Assembly: GCA_946186185.1 (NCBI GenBank)
Contig: CAMHMJ010000020.1
Location: 1-56,282, forward strand
Source: an uncultured Treponema sp.
GTDB lineage: Bacteria > Spirochaetota > Spirochaetia > Treponematales > Treponemataceae
Length of the DNA: 56,282 nucleotides
Reading direction: 5' to 3'
The first letter of the stretch is position 1. The number at the start of each line of letters is the position of its first letter. Positions 42,091 to 51,079 of the stretch are shown one piece after another. A program made the position numbers and the translations under genes. The notes under the pieces are model-generated. The model saw only the letters and a list, made by a program, of their open reading frames with translations. It made no database searches and was not told where the DNA came from.

Positions 42091-43119
42091 ATGGATTTCG
42101 TTCAGGAAATGAAAAAAAAGGCAAAGGCTTATCAGAAGTCTATTGTTTTGCCGGAAGGAAATGAAGAGCGTACTGTTCAGGCAGCCGGAAAAATCGTTCA
42201 GGAAGGTCTTGCAAAAAGCGTAACCCTTCTTGGTAAAAAAGATGAAGTTACTAAGGTTGCTTCACAGTTCAATGTATGTCTTGATGGAATTACAATTATT
42301 GATCCGTCTGAATCAGAATGGCTCAATGATTTTGGAAATGAATATTTTGAACTCAGAAAGAAGAAGGTTGATGCAAACGGAAACCCTCTTATGAGCAAGG
42401 AAAAGGCTTTGAGCGAAATGAACGACCCGATGAAATTCGGAGCAATGATGGTTCATATGGGAAAAGCTGATACAATGGTAAGCGGTGCCCGTTCTTCAAC
42501 TGCTGATATGCTCCGTGCAGGTCTTACAATCGTAAAGACAGCTCAGGGAACTAAAACTGCTTCAAGCTGCTTCGTAGTTGATACACACAATCCAAAATGG
42601 GGACATGAAGGTCTTATGATTTTCTCTGACTGTGCAGTTGTTCCGGATCCAGATGAAAATCAGCTTGCCGACATCGCAATTCAGGCTGGTGAATCATGCA
42701 AGGCTCTTCTTGGTGTAGATCCATGCGTTGCACTTCTCTCTTTCAGTTCAAAAGGCTCTGGCGGAAAGGATCCTTCAGTTCTTAAGGTTCAGGAAGCATT
42801 TAAAATCGTAAAGGAAAAAGCTCCTGGCCTTCTTATTGACGGTGAACTTCAGGCAGACGCAGCCCTTATTCCGGAAGTAACTGCTAAAAAATCTCCGGGA
42901 AGCCCGATTACAGGCAAGGTTAACACTTTGATTTTCCCTAACCTTAACGCAGGAAACATCGGTTACAAGCTTGTTCAGCGCCTTGCAGGTGCAGATGCTT
43001 ACGGTCCGGTTCTTCAGGGCTTTGCTAAACCAATCAGCGACTTAAGCCGCGGCTGTTCAGTTGAAGACATTGTTGTAACTGCTGCAATCACAATGGTTCA
43101 GGCAGGAGCACTTGCATAA
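42091..43119 (+). CDS. pta: Phosphate acetyltransferase
   Basis: Pta converts acetyl-CoA and phosphate to acetyl phosphate, the step before ATP formation by acetate kinase. The 342-aa protein is the short form without the regulatory N-terminal domains. Motifs are IVLPEGNEERTVQAA (residues about 17-31), GAMMVHMGKADTMVSGARSS (about 116-135), TADMLRAGLTIVKTA, SCFVVD and FPNLNAGNIGYKLVQRL. No ackA lies next to it in this window. Codon use and a good ribosome site suggest high expression, as expected for fermentation. Confidence 0.96.
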   Translation: MDFVQEMKKKAKAYQKSIVLPEGNEERTVQAAGKIVQEGLAKSVTLLGKKDEVTKVASQFNVCLDGITIIDPSESEWLNDFGNEYFELRKKKVDANGNPLMSKEKALSEMNDPMKFGAMMVHMGKADTMVSGARSSTADMLRAGLTIVKTAQGTKTASSCFVVDTHNPKWGHEGLMIFSDCAVVPDPDENQLADIAIQAGESCKALLGVDPCVALLSFSSKGSGGKDPSVLKVQEAFKIVKEKAPGLLIDGELQADAALIPEVTAKKSPGSPITGKVNTLIFPNLNAGNIGYKLVQRLAGADAYGPVLQGFAKPISDLSRGCSVEDIVVTAAITMVQAGALA

Positions 43120-43145
43120 GAATAATTTAAATAGGGAGACTTGAT

Positions 43146-44366
43146 ATTAAGAAGGCTTTCGGAAAGTTTTATTATCTGCTTACATTACTCCTGATTTTTT
43201 CAGGCTGTGCTTTTTCTGTATTTTCAGGCTGTACATCTGCACCGAAAATTACGGAAACTCCGGTGCAGGAGGAAGAAAGTTTAACTCTTCTTTTTGCCGG
43301 AGATTTAATGGCTCATTCTGAAAATTATTCGATGAAAGATTATTCGTTAATCTGGAGTGATGTAAAGGATTTGATCCGGAAGCCGGATTTTGCCTTTGTT
43401 AATGTTGAGGCACCGGTTCTTGATTCAAAAGAATGGTCAAGTTTTCCCTATTTTAACATGCATTCCTCCTATGTTCAGGCCGCAATCGATGCAGGCTTTA
43501 ATGTTTTTTCCCTGGTCAACAATCATTCCAATGATCAGGGAAAGGAAGGAATACTTTCTACAAGAAAAGTTTTTTCAAAGCTGAAAGAAAGCCATGAACA
43601 GTCAGACCGGAAGCTTTACTTTTCCGGGATTAAAAACACAGAATCTGAAAAAACAAAATCTGGTGAAAATAACGAATTTGACTACGTTGTTTTTAACAAA
43701 AACGGCTTTTCCATTCTTTTTATTGCCGTTACGGAAATTTTAAATCAGAATACTTATAAAAGCTGTCTGAATTTCGTGGAACCAGGAAAAAACGGAATTA
43801 AAGAGCTTTCTGACTATATAAAAAAAATTCGGGAAATTGAAAATCCGGATTTTGTCATTCTTTCCTTTCATTCCTCTGAAGAAGAATATGTGATTCAGGT
43901 AGGTGAAAAAAGGAAAAAACAGTACAGGGAATATCTGGACGCAGGAGCAGATATTGTCTGGGCTAATCATCCTCATGTTGTGAGGGAAAGAGAAATTTTT
44001 GAAAAAAAGGATACGGGAAAAATAAAGAAAATTATTTTTTACGGAAATGGAAATACAATCAGCGGACAGAGAAGAAATCCACAGTACAGAAATCCCCGGG
44101 AAATGCGTGACTACACGGGGGACGGACTTTTATTCGAAATAAAGCTTGTCCGCAGCAATTCAAATCAGGATGAGATTGTGATGGAAAATCCTAAAGCATA
44201 CTACATTACAACCCTCATCGATAAAAACAGAAATTTTATTCTGAAAAAGTTAAACCAGAACTTTATTGAAAGCCTTGAAAATGAAGGCGAAAATGTGAAA
44301 GCTTCTTATTTCAGGGAAAGAAAAAATATTACGGAAAATACAAAAGAGACTATAATCTGGTTTTAA
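43146..44366 (+). CDS. CapA-like lipoprotein (poly-gamma-glutamate/metallophosphatase fold), predicted ATT start
   Basis: The fold is that of CapA, a metallophosphatase-like protein: LLFAGDLMAHSE, VNVEAPVLDS, LVNNHSNDQGKEG, FVILSFHSSEEEY and VWANHPHVVRE supply the metal-type residues. A GTG at 43263 would start directly in the domain and lose any export signal. Reading the same frame upstream from ATT 43146 gives a complete lipoprotein signal (KKAFGKFYYLLTLLLIFSGC) and 406 aa in total, and GGGAG lies exactly 7 nt before ATT. No ATG, GTG or TTG exists in frame between the stop at 43128 and 43146. Its exact substrate is unknown; capsule or polyglutamate handling is family-based. Confidence 0.75.
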   Translation: MKKAFGKFYYLLTLLLIFSGCAFSVFSGCTSAPKITETPVQEEESLTLLFAGDLMAHSENYSMKDYSLIWSDVKDLIRKPDFAFVNVEAPVLDSKEWSSFPYFNMHSSYVQAAIDAGFNVFSLVNNHSNDQGKEGILSTRKVFSKLKESHEQSDRKLYFSGIKNTESEKTKSGENNEFDYVVFNKNGFSILFIAVTEILNQNTYKSCLNFVEPGKNGIKELSDYIKKIREIENPDFVILSFHSSEEEYVIQVGEKRKKQYREYLDAGADIVWANHPHVVREREIFEKKDTGKIKKIIFYGNGNTISGQRRNPQYRNPREMRDYTGDGLLFEIKLVRSNSNQDEIVMENPKAYYITTLIDKNRNFILKKLNQNFIESLENEGENVKASYFRERKNITENTKETIIWF

Positions 44367-44407
44367 GATCAAGTTTTTTTGACCAGAATGTGAGAGGAAT
44401 TATTTAT

Positions 44408-46984
44408 ATGGCAATAGACTATAAAAACTTACCGGTATATCAGCAGAAGGATTTAATATTAAAGGCCCTGGAAGAAAATCAGGTGATTGTTGTTCAGAGC
44501 CCGACAGGCTCCGGAAAAACCACCCAGATTCCGGTTATTCTTCATGAAGCCGGATATGACCAGAACGGAATAATCGCAGTTACACAGCCACGACGAATTG
44601 CGGCCTTAAGCGTAAGCGAATACATTTCAAAGCAGCTTGGAACCTACTACCCGGGGCTTGTAGGCTACAAAATGCGGTTTGAAGACAAAACCGATGATAC
44701 AACAAAAATCAAGATCATGACGGACGGTATTCTGCTTCAGGAAATGAAGCTTGATCCCTGGCTTTCAAAATATTCAGTAATTATGGTAGACGAAGCCCAC
44801 GAACGCTCCCTGAACATCGACTTTGTTCTTGGACTTTTAAAACGGGTTCTTGAAGTTCGTAAGGAATTTAAGGTAATCGTAAGTTCAGCCACAATGAATG
44901 CAGAGGCCTTTTCTTCCTATTTTGGAAACTGTCCCATTGTAACAATAGAAACCATTACCTTCCCTGTAACCCTGATTTACGATCCACCAAGAATGCCGGC
45001 ATCCACCCTTACGGATGCTTCAAGCGAACAGCTGATTCATAAAATCGCTGACACTGTTGAAAAGGTTTTGAACAATGACGATGAAGAAGCTCAGGGAGGA
45101 ATCCTTATCTTCCTTCCGGGTGAAAAAATAATCAAGGACTGCATGAAGTATCTTGATCACAGTCATTTTGCATCCCGGATTTTTACCCTTCCGCTTTACG
45201 GACGACTTTCAAAGGAAGACCAGGAACGGGTATTTATGGAAGCGCCGGAAGGCAGAAAAAAAATAATCATTTCAACCAATATTGCTGAAACCTCCGTTAC
45301 CATTTCTGATATTACCACTGTAATCGATTCGGGTCTTGCAAAGCTGAATTTTTACAACCCGCGAACCTTTACCTCAAGTCTGATTGAAACCCAGGTTTCA
45401 AAGGCGAGCTTAAACCAGCGAAAAGGAAGAGCCGGACGAACACAGAAAGGTCTCTGCTACCGCCTGTACACCATTAAGGATTTTGAAACCCGGCAGATGT
45501 ATACAACAGAAGAAATCTACAGAACTGATTTGAGCGAAGTTGTTCTTCAGATGGCAGACCTTGGAATTACCGATTTTATGGGCTTTGATTTTATCAGCCA
45601 TCCGGGGAAAGAAGGAATTATCGGTGCGGTAGAAACCCTGAACATGCTGGGGGCATTAAGCCCGGATAATACTTTAAGCTCCATTGGAAAAATGATGGTA
45701 AACTTCCCTCTTGAACCAAGAATCAGCCGTATTATTGTAGAAGCAATTATGCGTTTCCCTGATGTTCTTGAAGAAGTTCTGATTGCAGCAAGCTTTCTTT
45801 CTACTAACTCCCCTTACATGCTTCCTCCGGGAGAGGAAATTGAAGCCCGCAAGGCACACCACAGATATCAGGACATTCAGGGAGATTTCGTTTCCTACCT
45901 GAATCTTTTTAAGGCATTTACAAACTGTCAGGATAAGGAAAAATTCGCCCAGGATAATTACCTTGATTTAAGAATTCTGCTTGAAATTGACAATATTAAC
46001 AGCCAGCTTCAGGATATTATCTATCACATGAATATTCCGGTTACAGGTGGCGGAGACAAGGCTCACTACCTTTCCTGTATCGCAAGCGGAATGATTCAGT
46101 TTGTGTGCATAAGAAGCGGAAAAGATACCTACAGAAGCCTTACGACCGACAGGATAAATATTCATCCGGGAAGCTCCATGTTCAGGAAAGACCCGCTTTA
46201 TATCGTGGCAGGAGAAATTGTCCGAACATCCAGAATGTTTGCCATGAGCGTTTCGCCTCTGACAACATCCATTTTAAACAGCGTTGACCCTACCCTTTTA
46301 AGCCGTCTGGATTCTAAAAAAGGCGCCAAAAAACTTGAAAAACAGTCGGATATTTACAGTGAAACTCTTGAAAAGAGCAAAAAAAGAGGAAAGGAAAGCG
46401 CAGCCAGCGAAAAAGCAGAAAAGGTTTCTGATGATGTATTGATTTTTGGAGATGAAAAATTCAGCATCAAGAAAATCAAGGGAAGAAAAACCGCAATACT
46501 TCCGTTTGAAAAGTTTTCGAAAGCACTTCAGGCTGCAGATGAAGATGAAAAATCCTATGGCTTTAAGGGCGTGTGCGGAAAAATCGAATATTCCAAAGGC
46601 TTCTACCTTTTTGATGACATTAAGCTTCCTCAGATTATCAAGTTTGCAGAGCTTTTTTCACTTAAACCAATCGATGAAAAAAGCTGGAACAGAAAGCTGA
46701 ATATAAATATCAATGACAAAAATGCTGCAGAGATTCTCTGTGAGCACTGCAAAAATATCCTGAAAATCGCAGTTGCAAAACAGAAAGAAAAGGCCTACGG
46801 TGTAATTGCACTGTTCACGGACGGAAAAGGAAATTACTGGTCTAAGATCTCAAAAGGGCTTCACACAGCGGTAAATGAAAGTCTTTACAGCCTTGAAACC
46901 CTTTCAGAAACGGAAGAACTGTTTACTGAGGACCAGAAAGAGACCCTGAACGAAATCTACAGAAAGCTGAACGAAATTATATAG
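44408..46984 (+). CDS. hrpA: DEAH-box ATP-dependent RNA helicase, HrpA-like
   Basis: From ATG 44408 (GAGAGGAA upstream) the protein is 858 aa. Helicase motifs are PTGSGKTTQIP (motif I, about residues 32-42), TQPRRIAALSVSEY (Ia), VDEAHER (II, DEAH at 128-131), VSSATMN (III), ISTNIAETSVTISD (V) and QRKGRAGRTQKGLCYRLYT (VI). A helicase-associated winged-helix/HA2 region follows, then an OB-fold (FVCIRSGKDTYRSLTTDR) and a charged linker at about 640-680 (KKGAKKLEKQSDIYSETL). It is shorter than the E. coli protein (about 1300 aa). A role in freeing stalled ribosomes is known for HrpA. It lies after the capA-like gene with a separate ribosome site. Confidence 0.92.
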   Translation: MAIDYKNLPVYQQKDLILKALEENQVIVVQSPTGSGKTTQIPVILHEAGYDQNGIIAVTQPRRIAALSVSEYISKQLGTYYPGLVGYKMRFEDKTDDTTKIKIMTDGILLQEMKLDPWLSKYSVIMVDEAHERSLNIDFVLGLLKRVLEVRKEFKVIVSSATMNAEAFSSYFGNCPIVTIETITFPVTLIYDPPRMPASTLTDASSEQLIHKIADTVEKVLNNDDEEAQGGILIFLPGEKIIKDCMKYLDHSHFASRIFTLPLYGRLSKEDQERVFMEAPEGRKKIIISTNIAETSVTISDITTVIDSGLAKLNFYNPRTFTSSLIETQVSKASLNQRKGRAGRTQKGLCYRLYTIKDFETRQMYTTEEIYRTDLSEVVLQMADLGITDFMGFDFISHPGKEGIIGAVETLNMLGALSPDNTLSSIGKMMVNFPLEPRISRIIVEAIMRFPDVLEEVLIAASFLSTNSPYMLPPGEEIEARKAHHRYQDIQGDFVSYLNLFKAFTNCQDKEKFAQDNYLDLRILLEIDNINSQLQDIIYHMNIPVTGGGDKAHYLSCIASGMIQFVCIRSGKDTYRSLTTDRINIHPGSSMFRKDPLYIVAGEIVRTSRMFAMSVSPLTTSILNSVDPTLLSRLDSKKGAKKLEKQSDIYSETLEKSKKRGKESAASEKAEKVSDDVLIFGDEKFSIKKIKGRKTAILPFEKFSKALQAADEDEKSYGFKGVCGKIEYSKGFYLFDDIKLPQIIKFAELFSLKPIDEKSWNRKLNININDKNAAEILCEHCKNILKIAVAKQKEKAYGVIALFTDGKGNYWSKISKGLHTAVNESLYSLETLSETEELFTEDQKETLNEIYRKLNEII

Positions 46985-46989
46985 GCAGC

Positions 46990-48744
46990 CTACTTTTCGT
47001 CTTTTTCAGGCTCGGGAGAGTCTTCTATGCCCAGGATTTTTTTTGCCTTGTCACGCATCTGCTGCTTTACCTTTGTATCTTCGCTGTAGGCCTTGATGAC
47101 GGGACGGGCCATTTCGTATTTTGCATTTTTGTAAAGCTCCAGCCCCTGACTCTGGGTTGTTGAATCCTTGGACTGAACATAAAGCACGCAAAGCTCGGCG
47201 TAACCAGGACGGGCGTATTTTATAAAAAGCTTTCCAAGGGCGTAGCGTAAATCCTTCCGTTTGTCGTCCTTCAGGGTTTCCTTGGCAAGTTCAATTATTT
47301 CTTCTTCGCCGTAAAGCCCCTTTGCAAGAACAGCCTCGCAAACCATTTTCTTTGTTGCGTCAGGCACCTTTTTATCCGTAATCTGGGAAACAAGAAATTC
47401 CTTTGCTTTTGAGGTTGAAAGCTCCGCAATTGCCGGATAACATTCCTTTTTTACGGTATTTTCGCTGTCATTTTTTGAACGGTAAATAAGATATTCATCC
47501 GCTTCTTCCAGCTTTAATTCCTTAACAGCCTTGATGGCTTCAAGGCGCACCTTATAATGGTCATCCCGAATTCCCTGAATAAGGGCGTTCTTTGCCTTTT
47601 CGTTATCAGGATAGTTTTTTAAGCCCTTGATACAGTACTGCCGCATATTCGGGTCAGATTTTTCAAATAAGTCAATAAGCACAGGAATGGATTCTTTTTT
47701 CTTCATGTTACCAATGGCTTCTGCAGCGTACATACGAACAAAGCTGTTTTCATCTTCATCCTGAGCAATCACAACAAGGTCATCCCAGGTTTCTTCAGCA
47801 TTCATCTGTCCCAAAGTACGCATCAGGGCCTGCCGCTGAGGAACCTCAAGGTCGTCACGCTTTAAAAACTCGGCAAGATATTTCGCTTCCTTTTTGCCTC
47901 CGGTTTTTCCGATGGCAGTAAGGGCGCCGGTGAAATATTTTTCATCATCCTTTTCAAGAAGATTTAAAAGAGCCGGATTTGCGCTTTTAGAACCAACCTC
48001 TGCAACGTAATTAAAGCATTTTTCAACTATTGCATTTGTTGAGTCATAAGGGTCGTCTAGAACTTCAACAGCGTAATCTTCAAGGCAGGGATCCTTTCGT
48101 TTTGCAAAATATTCCAGAATTTTCACCTTTATCTGAGCCGTGTTGGACCGGTAAAAAAGGTCATAGAGTTCATCCAGAAAGCGTTCGTCTTCATTTTCAA
48201 CGATTTTATCAATTGTGGAAGTAATTTCAGAAGGAGTTCCGTATAAAATAGATTCCCGTATTTCCTTTGTTTCCTTTCCGTCTGAGTCCCGTTTTTCCAT
48301 TTCTGCAATTTTTTCTTTGTCTGCAGGAAGGGGCTTTTTCTTTTCCGGAATTACAACGGTGGTCATTTCTTCATCAAGAGTGAAATCTGAAGAGCCCTCA
48401 CTTGCTTCACCAGAATCAGAGACAATGGTTTCGCCAGAATCAATATCCACTTCCGTTACAGAATCTGCAGAGGCATTTTCACCGGAAATAATATTTTCAC
48501 CAGAGGCATCAATTTTGTCTGAAGTTTCATATTCACCGGAAGCTTCCATTTTCCCGGAGGACAAAACGTCACCAGAAGATAAAAGCTCACCGGAAGCAAA
48601 AACTTCACCCTCATCTTCACCGGAGTCGGAGTCGGAGTCGGAATCGGCACATATTCCAGAAGCAAGGAAAAAAAAGAGAGAGCCGAACAAACATATTCTT
48701 TTAAGAGAAAATATCATACTTAATTTTCGGAACAATGAAGTCAT
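46990..48744 (-). CDS. Secreted HEAT-repeat protein with N-terminal hexapeptide tandem repeats
   Basis: The 584-aa protein has a signal peptide (about residues 12-33, ending ASGICA), an Asp-Ser run (DSDSDSDSGEDEGE), and seven tandem hexapeptides of form SGxxxx (51-92). From about residue 170 to the end HEAT-like helix pairs repeat (VRLEAIKAVKELKLEEADEYL; RMYAAEAIGNMKKKESIPVL; RQALMRTLGQMNAEETWDDL), suggesting a scaffold. No enzyme motif is seen. The start ATG at 48744 has GGGAG 7 nt upstream; a second ATG at 48717 is possible but has no such site. A TATAAT lies about 15 nt before the ATG on minus. A hypothetical role is periplasmic or envelope protein binding. Confidence 0.78.
   Translation of the reverse strand: MTSLFRKLSMIFSLKRICLFGSLFFFLASGICADSDSDSDSGEDEGEVFASGELLSSGDVLSSGKMEASGEYETSDKIDASGENIISGENASADSVTEVDIDSGETIVSDSGEASEGSSDFTLDEEMTTVVIPEKKKPLPADKEKIAEMEKRDSDGKETKEIRESILYGTPSEITSTIDKIVENEDERFLDELYDLFYRSNTAQIKVKILEYFAKRKDPCLEDYAVEVLDDPYDSTNAIVEKCFNYVAEVGSKSANPALLNLLEKDDEKYFTGALTAIGKTGGKKEAKYLAEFLKRDDLEVPQRQALMRTLGQMNAEETWDDLVVIAQDEDENSFVRMYAAEAIGNMKKKESIPVLIDLFEKSDPNMRQYCIKGLKNYPDNEKAKNALIQGIRDDHYKVRLEAIKAVKELKLEEADEYLIYRSKNDSENTVKKECYPAIAELSTSKAKEFLVSQITDKKVPDATKKMVCEAVLAKGLYGEEEIIELAKETLKDDKRKDLRYALGKLFIKYARPGYAELCVLYVQSKDSTTQSQGLELYKNAKYEMARPVIKAYSEDTKVKQQMRDKAKKILGIEDSPEPEKDEK
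48469..48594 (-). repeat. Seven-copy 18-bp tandem repeat coding SGxxxx hexapeptides
   Basis: Codons 51-92 read SGELLS, SGDVLS, SGKMEA, SGEYET, SDKIDA, SGENII, SGENAS. Each 18-nt unit keeps TCNGGNGAA-like codons at its start while the last four vary. Directly upstream lies a run of Asp-Ser codons with a 6-nt period. Confidence 0.8.
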
Positions 48745-48830
48745 TCATTAACTCCCGCATTATACGATTTACGCTCCGGCACCGGATACGCTGCTTTTCA
48801 GGAAGACAGCAGACAAAAGGCCGTCTGCCC

Positions 48831-49970
48831 CTACTGAATTTCACCTTTCTTAAAGCGCTCCAGGAAGGATTTTTTGTACTCTTCAAAGCGGTCTTCTTCA
48901 ATTGCAGTTCTGATTTCTTTTACAAAATTGTTCAGGAAATACAGGTTGTGGTAGCTTGAAAGCATGCTGCTTAAAATTTCCTGTTCCTTAAAAAGATGAC
49001 GAAGATAGGCCCTTGAATAGGTTCTGCATACCTTACAGTCGCATTCCTTATCAATCGGGGAAAAATCGTGCTCAAAGCGTTTCTGTTTGATTGAAAGCAT
49101 GCCGTCGTGGGTAAAATAAGAACCGTTTCTGGCGTTTCTGGTAGGAAGTACGCAGTCAAACATGTCCACCCCTGCTTCAACAGCCTCAAGGATATACTCA
49201 GGAGTTCCAATTCCCATTACATAAACCGGCTTTTCTCCCGGGAGATACTGCATTGTGTGATTCAGAAAATGAACAAATTCTTCGGAACTTTCACCAACGC
49301 TTAAACCGCCGATGGCAATTCCCGGAAAATCAAGGTCTGAAACAAATTCAGCACTCTGTTTTCGTAAATCCTCGTAGAAATTTCCCTGAACTATAGGAAA
49401 CAGAATTCCCTGGTAGCCTTCATTCTGAGCTTCTTCCCAGCGTTTTTTTGCCCGCAAGAGCCAGTTGGAAGTAATTCTTAAATCATTTTCAGCCTGTTTT
49501 TTTTCAGCCCCATAGGCGGTGCATACATCCAGCTGCATCTGAATGTCAGAATTGAATTTTACCTGGGTTTCCACGATGTTTTCCGGAGTAAACATGTGAT
49601 AGCTTCCGTCAATATGGCTCTGAAAGCGCACACCTTCCGGGTTTATTTTTCGAAGGTCACTCAAACTGAAAACCTGAAAACCGCCGGAATCCGTTAAAAA
49701 GTTTCCCTTGTACTGGGTAAAATTGTGAAGCCCCCCGGCTTCCTGAATTAAATCAGCCCCCGGCCGAAGATAAAGATGATATGTATTTGCAAGGATGATT
49801 TCAAATCCCATTTCATTTATGTCATCCTTTGAAATTGCCTTTACTGTTGCACAGGTACCTACAGGCATAAAAACCGGAGTTTTTACGGTTCCATGAGGCA
49901 GCGTCAGAAGTCCTGTACGGGCCTTTGATTTTGTGCTGGAGTGATAGATTTCAAAAATTTTCTTATTCAT
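48831..49970 (-). CDS. tgt: tRNA-guanine transglycosylase
   Basis: Tgt exchanges G34 for preQ1 in tRNAs with GUN anticodons; the tRNA-Tyr (GTA) in this window is such a target. The 379-aa protein shows ANTYHLYLRPG, FLTDSGGFQVFSLSDLRKI with the catalytic Asp at about residue 96, GGLSVGES, FDCVLPTRNARNG with the second catalytic Asp, and the zinc site CDCKVCRTYSRAYLRHLF at about 311-328. AGGAAA precedes ATG 49970. It lies 25 bp after the LptG-like gene. GCAGAC/GTCTGC can form a hairpin just after the stop. Confidence 0.96.
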   Translation of the reverse strand: MNKKIFEIYHSSTKSKARTGLLTLPHGTVKTPVFMPVGTCATVKAISKDDINEMGFEIILANTYHLYLRPGADLIQEAGGLHNFTQYKGNFLTDSGGFQVFSLSDLRKINPEGVRFQSHIDGSYHMFTPENIVETQVKFNSDIQMQLDVCTAYGAEKKQAENDLRITSNWLLRAKKRWEEAQNEGYQGILFPIVQGNFYEDLRKQSAEFVSDLDFPGIAIGGLSVGESSEEFVHFLNHTMQYLPGEKPVYVMGIGTPEYILEAVEAGVDMFDCVLPTRNARNGSYFTHDGMLSIKQKRFEHDFSPIDKECDCKVCRTYSRAYLRHLFKEQEILSSMLSSYHNLYFLNNFVKEIRTAIEEDRFEEYKKSFLERFKKGEIQ

Positions 49971-49995
49971 AATTTTTCCTGTAAACTAAAGTTAC

Positions 49996-51072
49996 TTATG
50001 TTCTTGAATAACGCAAAAGAACAATACTTGCGATTATAAAGAAAAAGACGGGGAACCAGGCTCCCATCATGGGGGTAATATAGCCGAATTTTGCAAGAAG
50101 CATGGTTACCATCTGCATTACGTAGAACAGAACCGCCGCAGAAATACTTAAGGCAAGACTGATTAAAAGTACATTTTTGCGGGATTTTCCGGAAAGACCG
50201 ATAGAAAGAAAAACAACGATGAAGACAATGCTCGGAAAGGCGAACTTTTTATAGTAAACGGAAAGTTCTTCGTGGTACGGAAGTCCGATTCGCTTTAAGT
50301 GGTTTATATAGATTTTTGCATCCCGGGTATTTACTTCCTCAATTGAAACAGCATTGTTTCGGAAGGTGTCGCTTGGTTCATTCAGCTTATCCAGAAGCTC
50401 CTGCTCAGGATAAATTGTCTTAAGGTCATCGCCTTCAAAAAAGTATTCAATAGGATTCTGAAGTCTCCAGACTGCTTTTTCTTCATTCCAGCTGGCACTG
50501 TCCGCATGAATTACTGCCCTTAAGGACTTGTCTTCATTCCTGTACACAAGAGTAAGGTCATAAAGTCGTTTCTGGCTGTCTTCATAGAGCTGCGCCTTGT
50601 AAATTAAAAAGCCTGAATCCGAAAGAACTACAACGCTGTCATTATTCATGGACTGCTCTTCCTGAAGAAGAATTTTCTGCAGGTCTTTCTTTTTTGCATA
50701 GGTAGGAACAACGATTCTGTCTTCAAAGAAAAAAAGGGCAAAGCTCATTATGAGGGAAAAGGTCAGAAGTGGCATGGTAAAATGAGCAAGACTTACCCCG
50801 GAAGCAAAAACTGCAGTAAGCTCGTTGTTTGCGTACAAATCGCTTAAAGTGTAGGCAACGGCAAACAGCACTCCCAGGGGGACCGCGTACCAGACAGTTT
50901 TGGGGATATAGAGAAGCATAAGGTATGCTACCTGCAGCGGCGGAACATCATTCTGAATGAATTTCCACAGGTTCATCAGAAGGTCTACCATTACAAGAAC
51001 CAGAGAGAAAAAGCCCAGGGCACCTATAAATATTGGAGAAAAACGCTTAAAAAGATATTTTATAAGAACCAT
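49996..51072 (-). CDS. LptF/LptG (YjgP/YjgQ) family permease, second copy
   Basis: The 358-aa protein has about six membrane helices in the arrangement of LptF/LptG: three N-terminal helices (FSLVLVMVDLLMNL; VWYAVPLGVLFAVAYTL; LTFSLIMSFALFFFED), a periplasmic beta-jellyroll (about 130-250, GDDLKTIYPEQELLDK) and three C-terminal helices (FAFPSIVFIVVFLSIG; VLFYVMQMVTMLLA; VFFFIIASIVLL). In proteobacteria this pair extracts LPS. Whether it is LptF or LptG cannot be decided here. Treponemes are not known for classical LPS, so it may move another glycolipid. It follows the other permease by 7 bp. Confidence 0.85.
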   Translation of the reverse strand: MVLIKYLFKRFSPIFIGALGFFSLVLVMVDLLMNLWKFIQNDVPPLQVAYLMLLYIPKTVWYAVPLGVLFAVAYTLSDLYANNELTAVFASGVSLAHFTMPLLTFSLIMSFALFFFEDRIVVPTYAKKKDLQKILLQEEQSMNNDSVVVLSDSGFLIYKAQLYEDSQKRLYDLTLVYRNEDKSLRAVIHADSASWNEEKAVWRLQNPIEYFFEGDDLKTIYPEQELLDKLNEPSDTFRNNAVSIEEVNTRDAKIYINHLKRIGLPYHEELSVYYKKFAFPSIVFIVVFLSIGLSGKSRKNVLLISLALSISAAVLFYVMQMVTMLLAKFGYITPMMGAWFPVFFFIIASIVLLRYSRT

Positions 51073-51079
51073 ATTTCCT

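Noticed and set aside
43263..43265. GTG as start of the capA-like gene
   Set aside because: It has no ribosome site at a suitable distance and would lose the lipoprotein signal that the same frame encodes just upstream from ATT 43146.
48215..48751. 178-codon plus-strand ORF opposite the HEAT protein N-terminus
   Set aside because: Its SPEAS-like repeats are only the complement of the SGxxxx coding repeat; no start signal precedes it.
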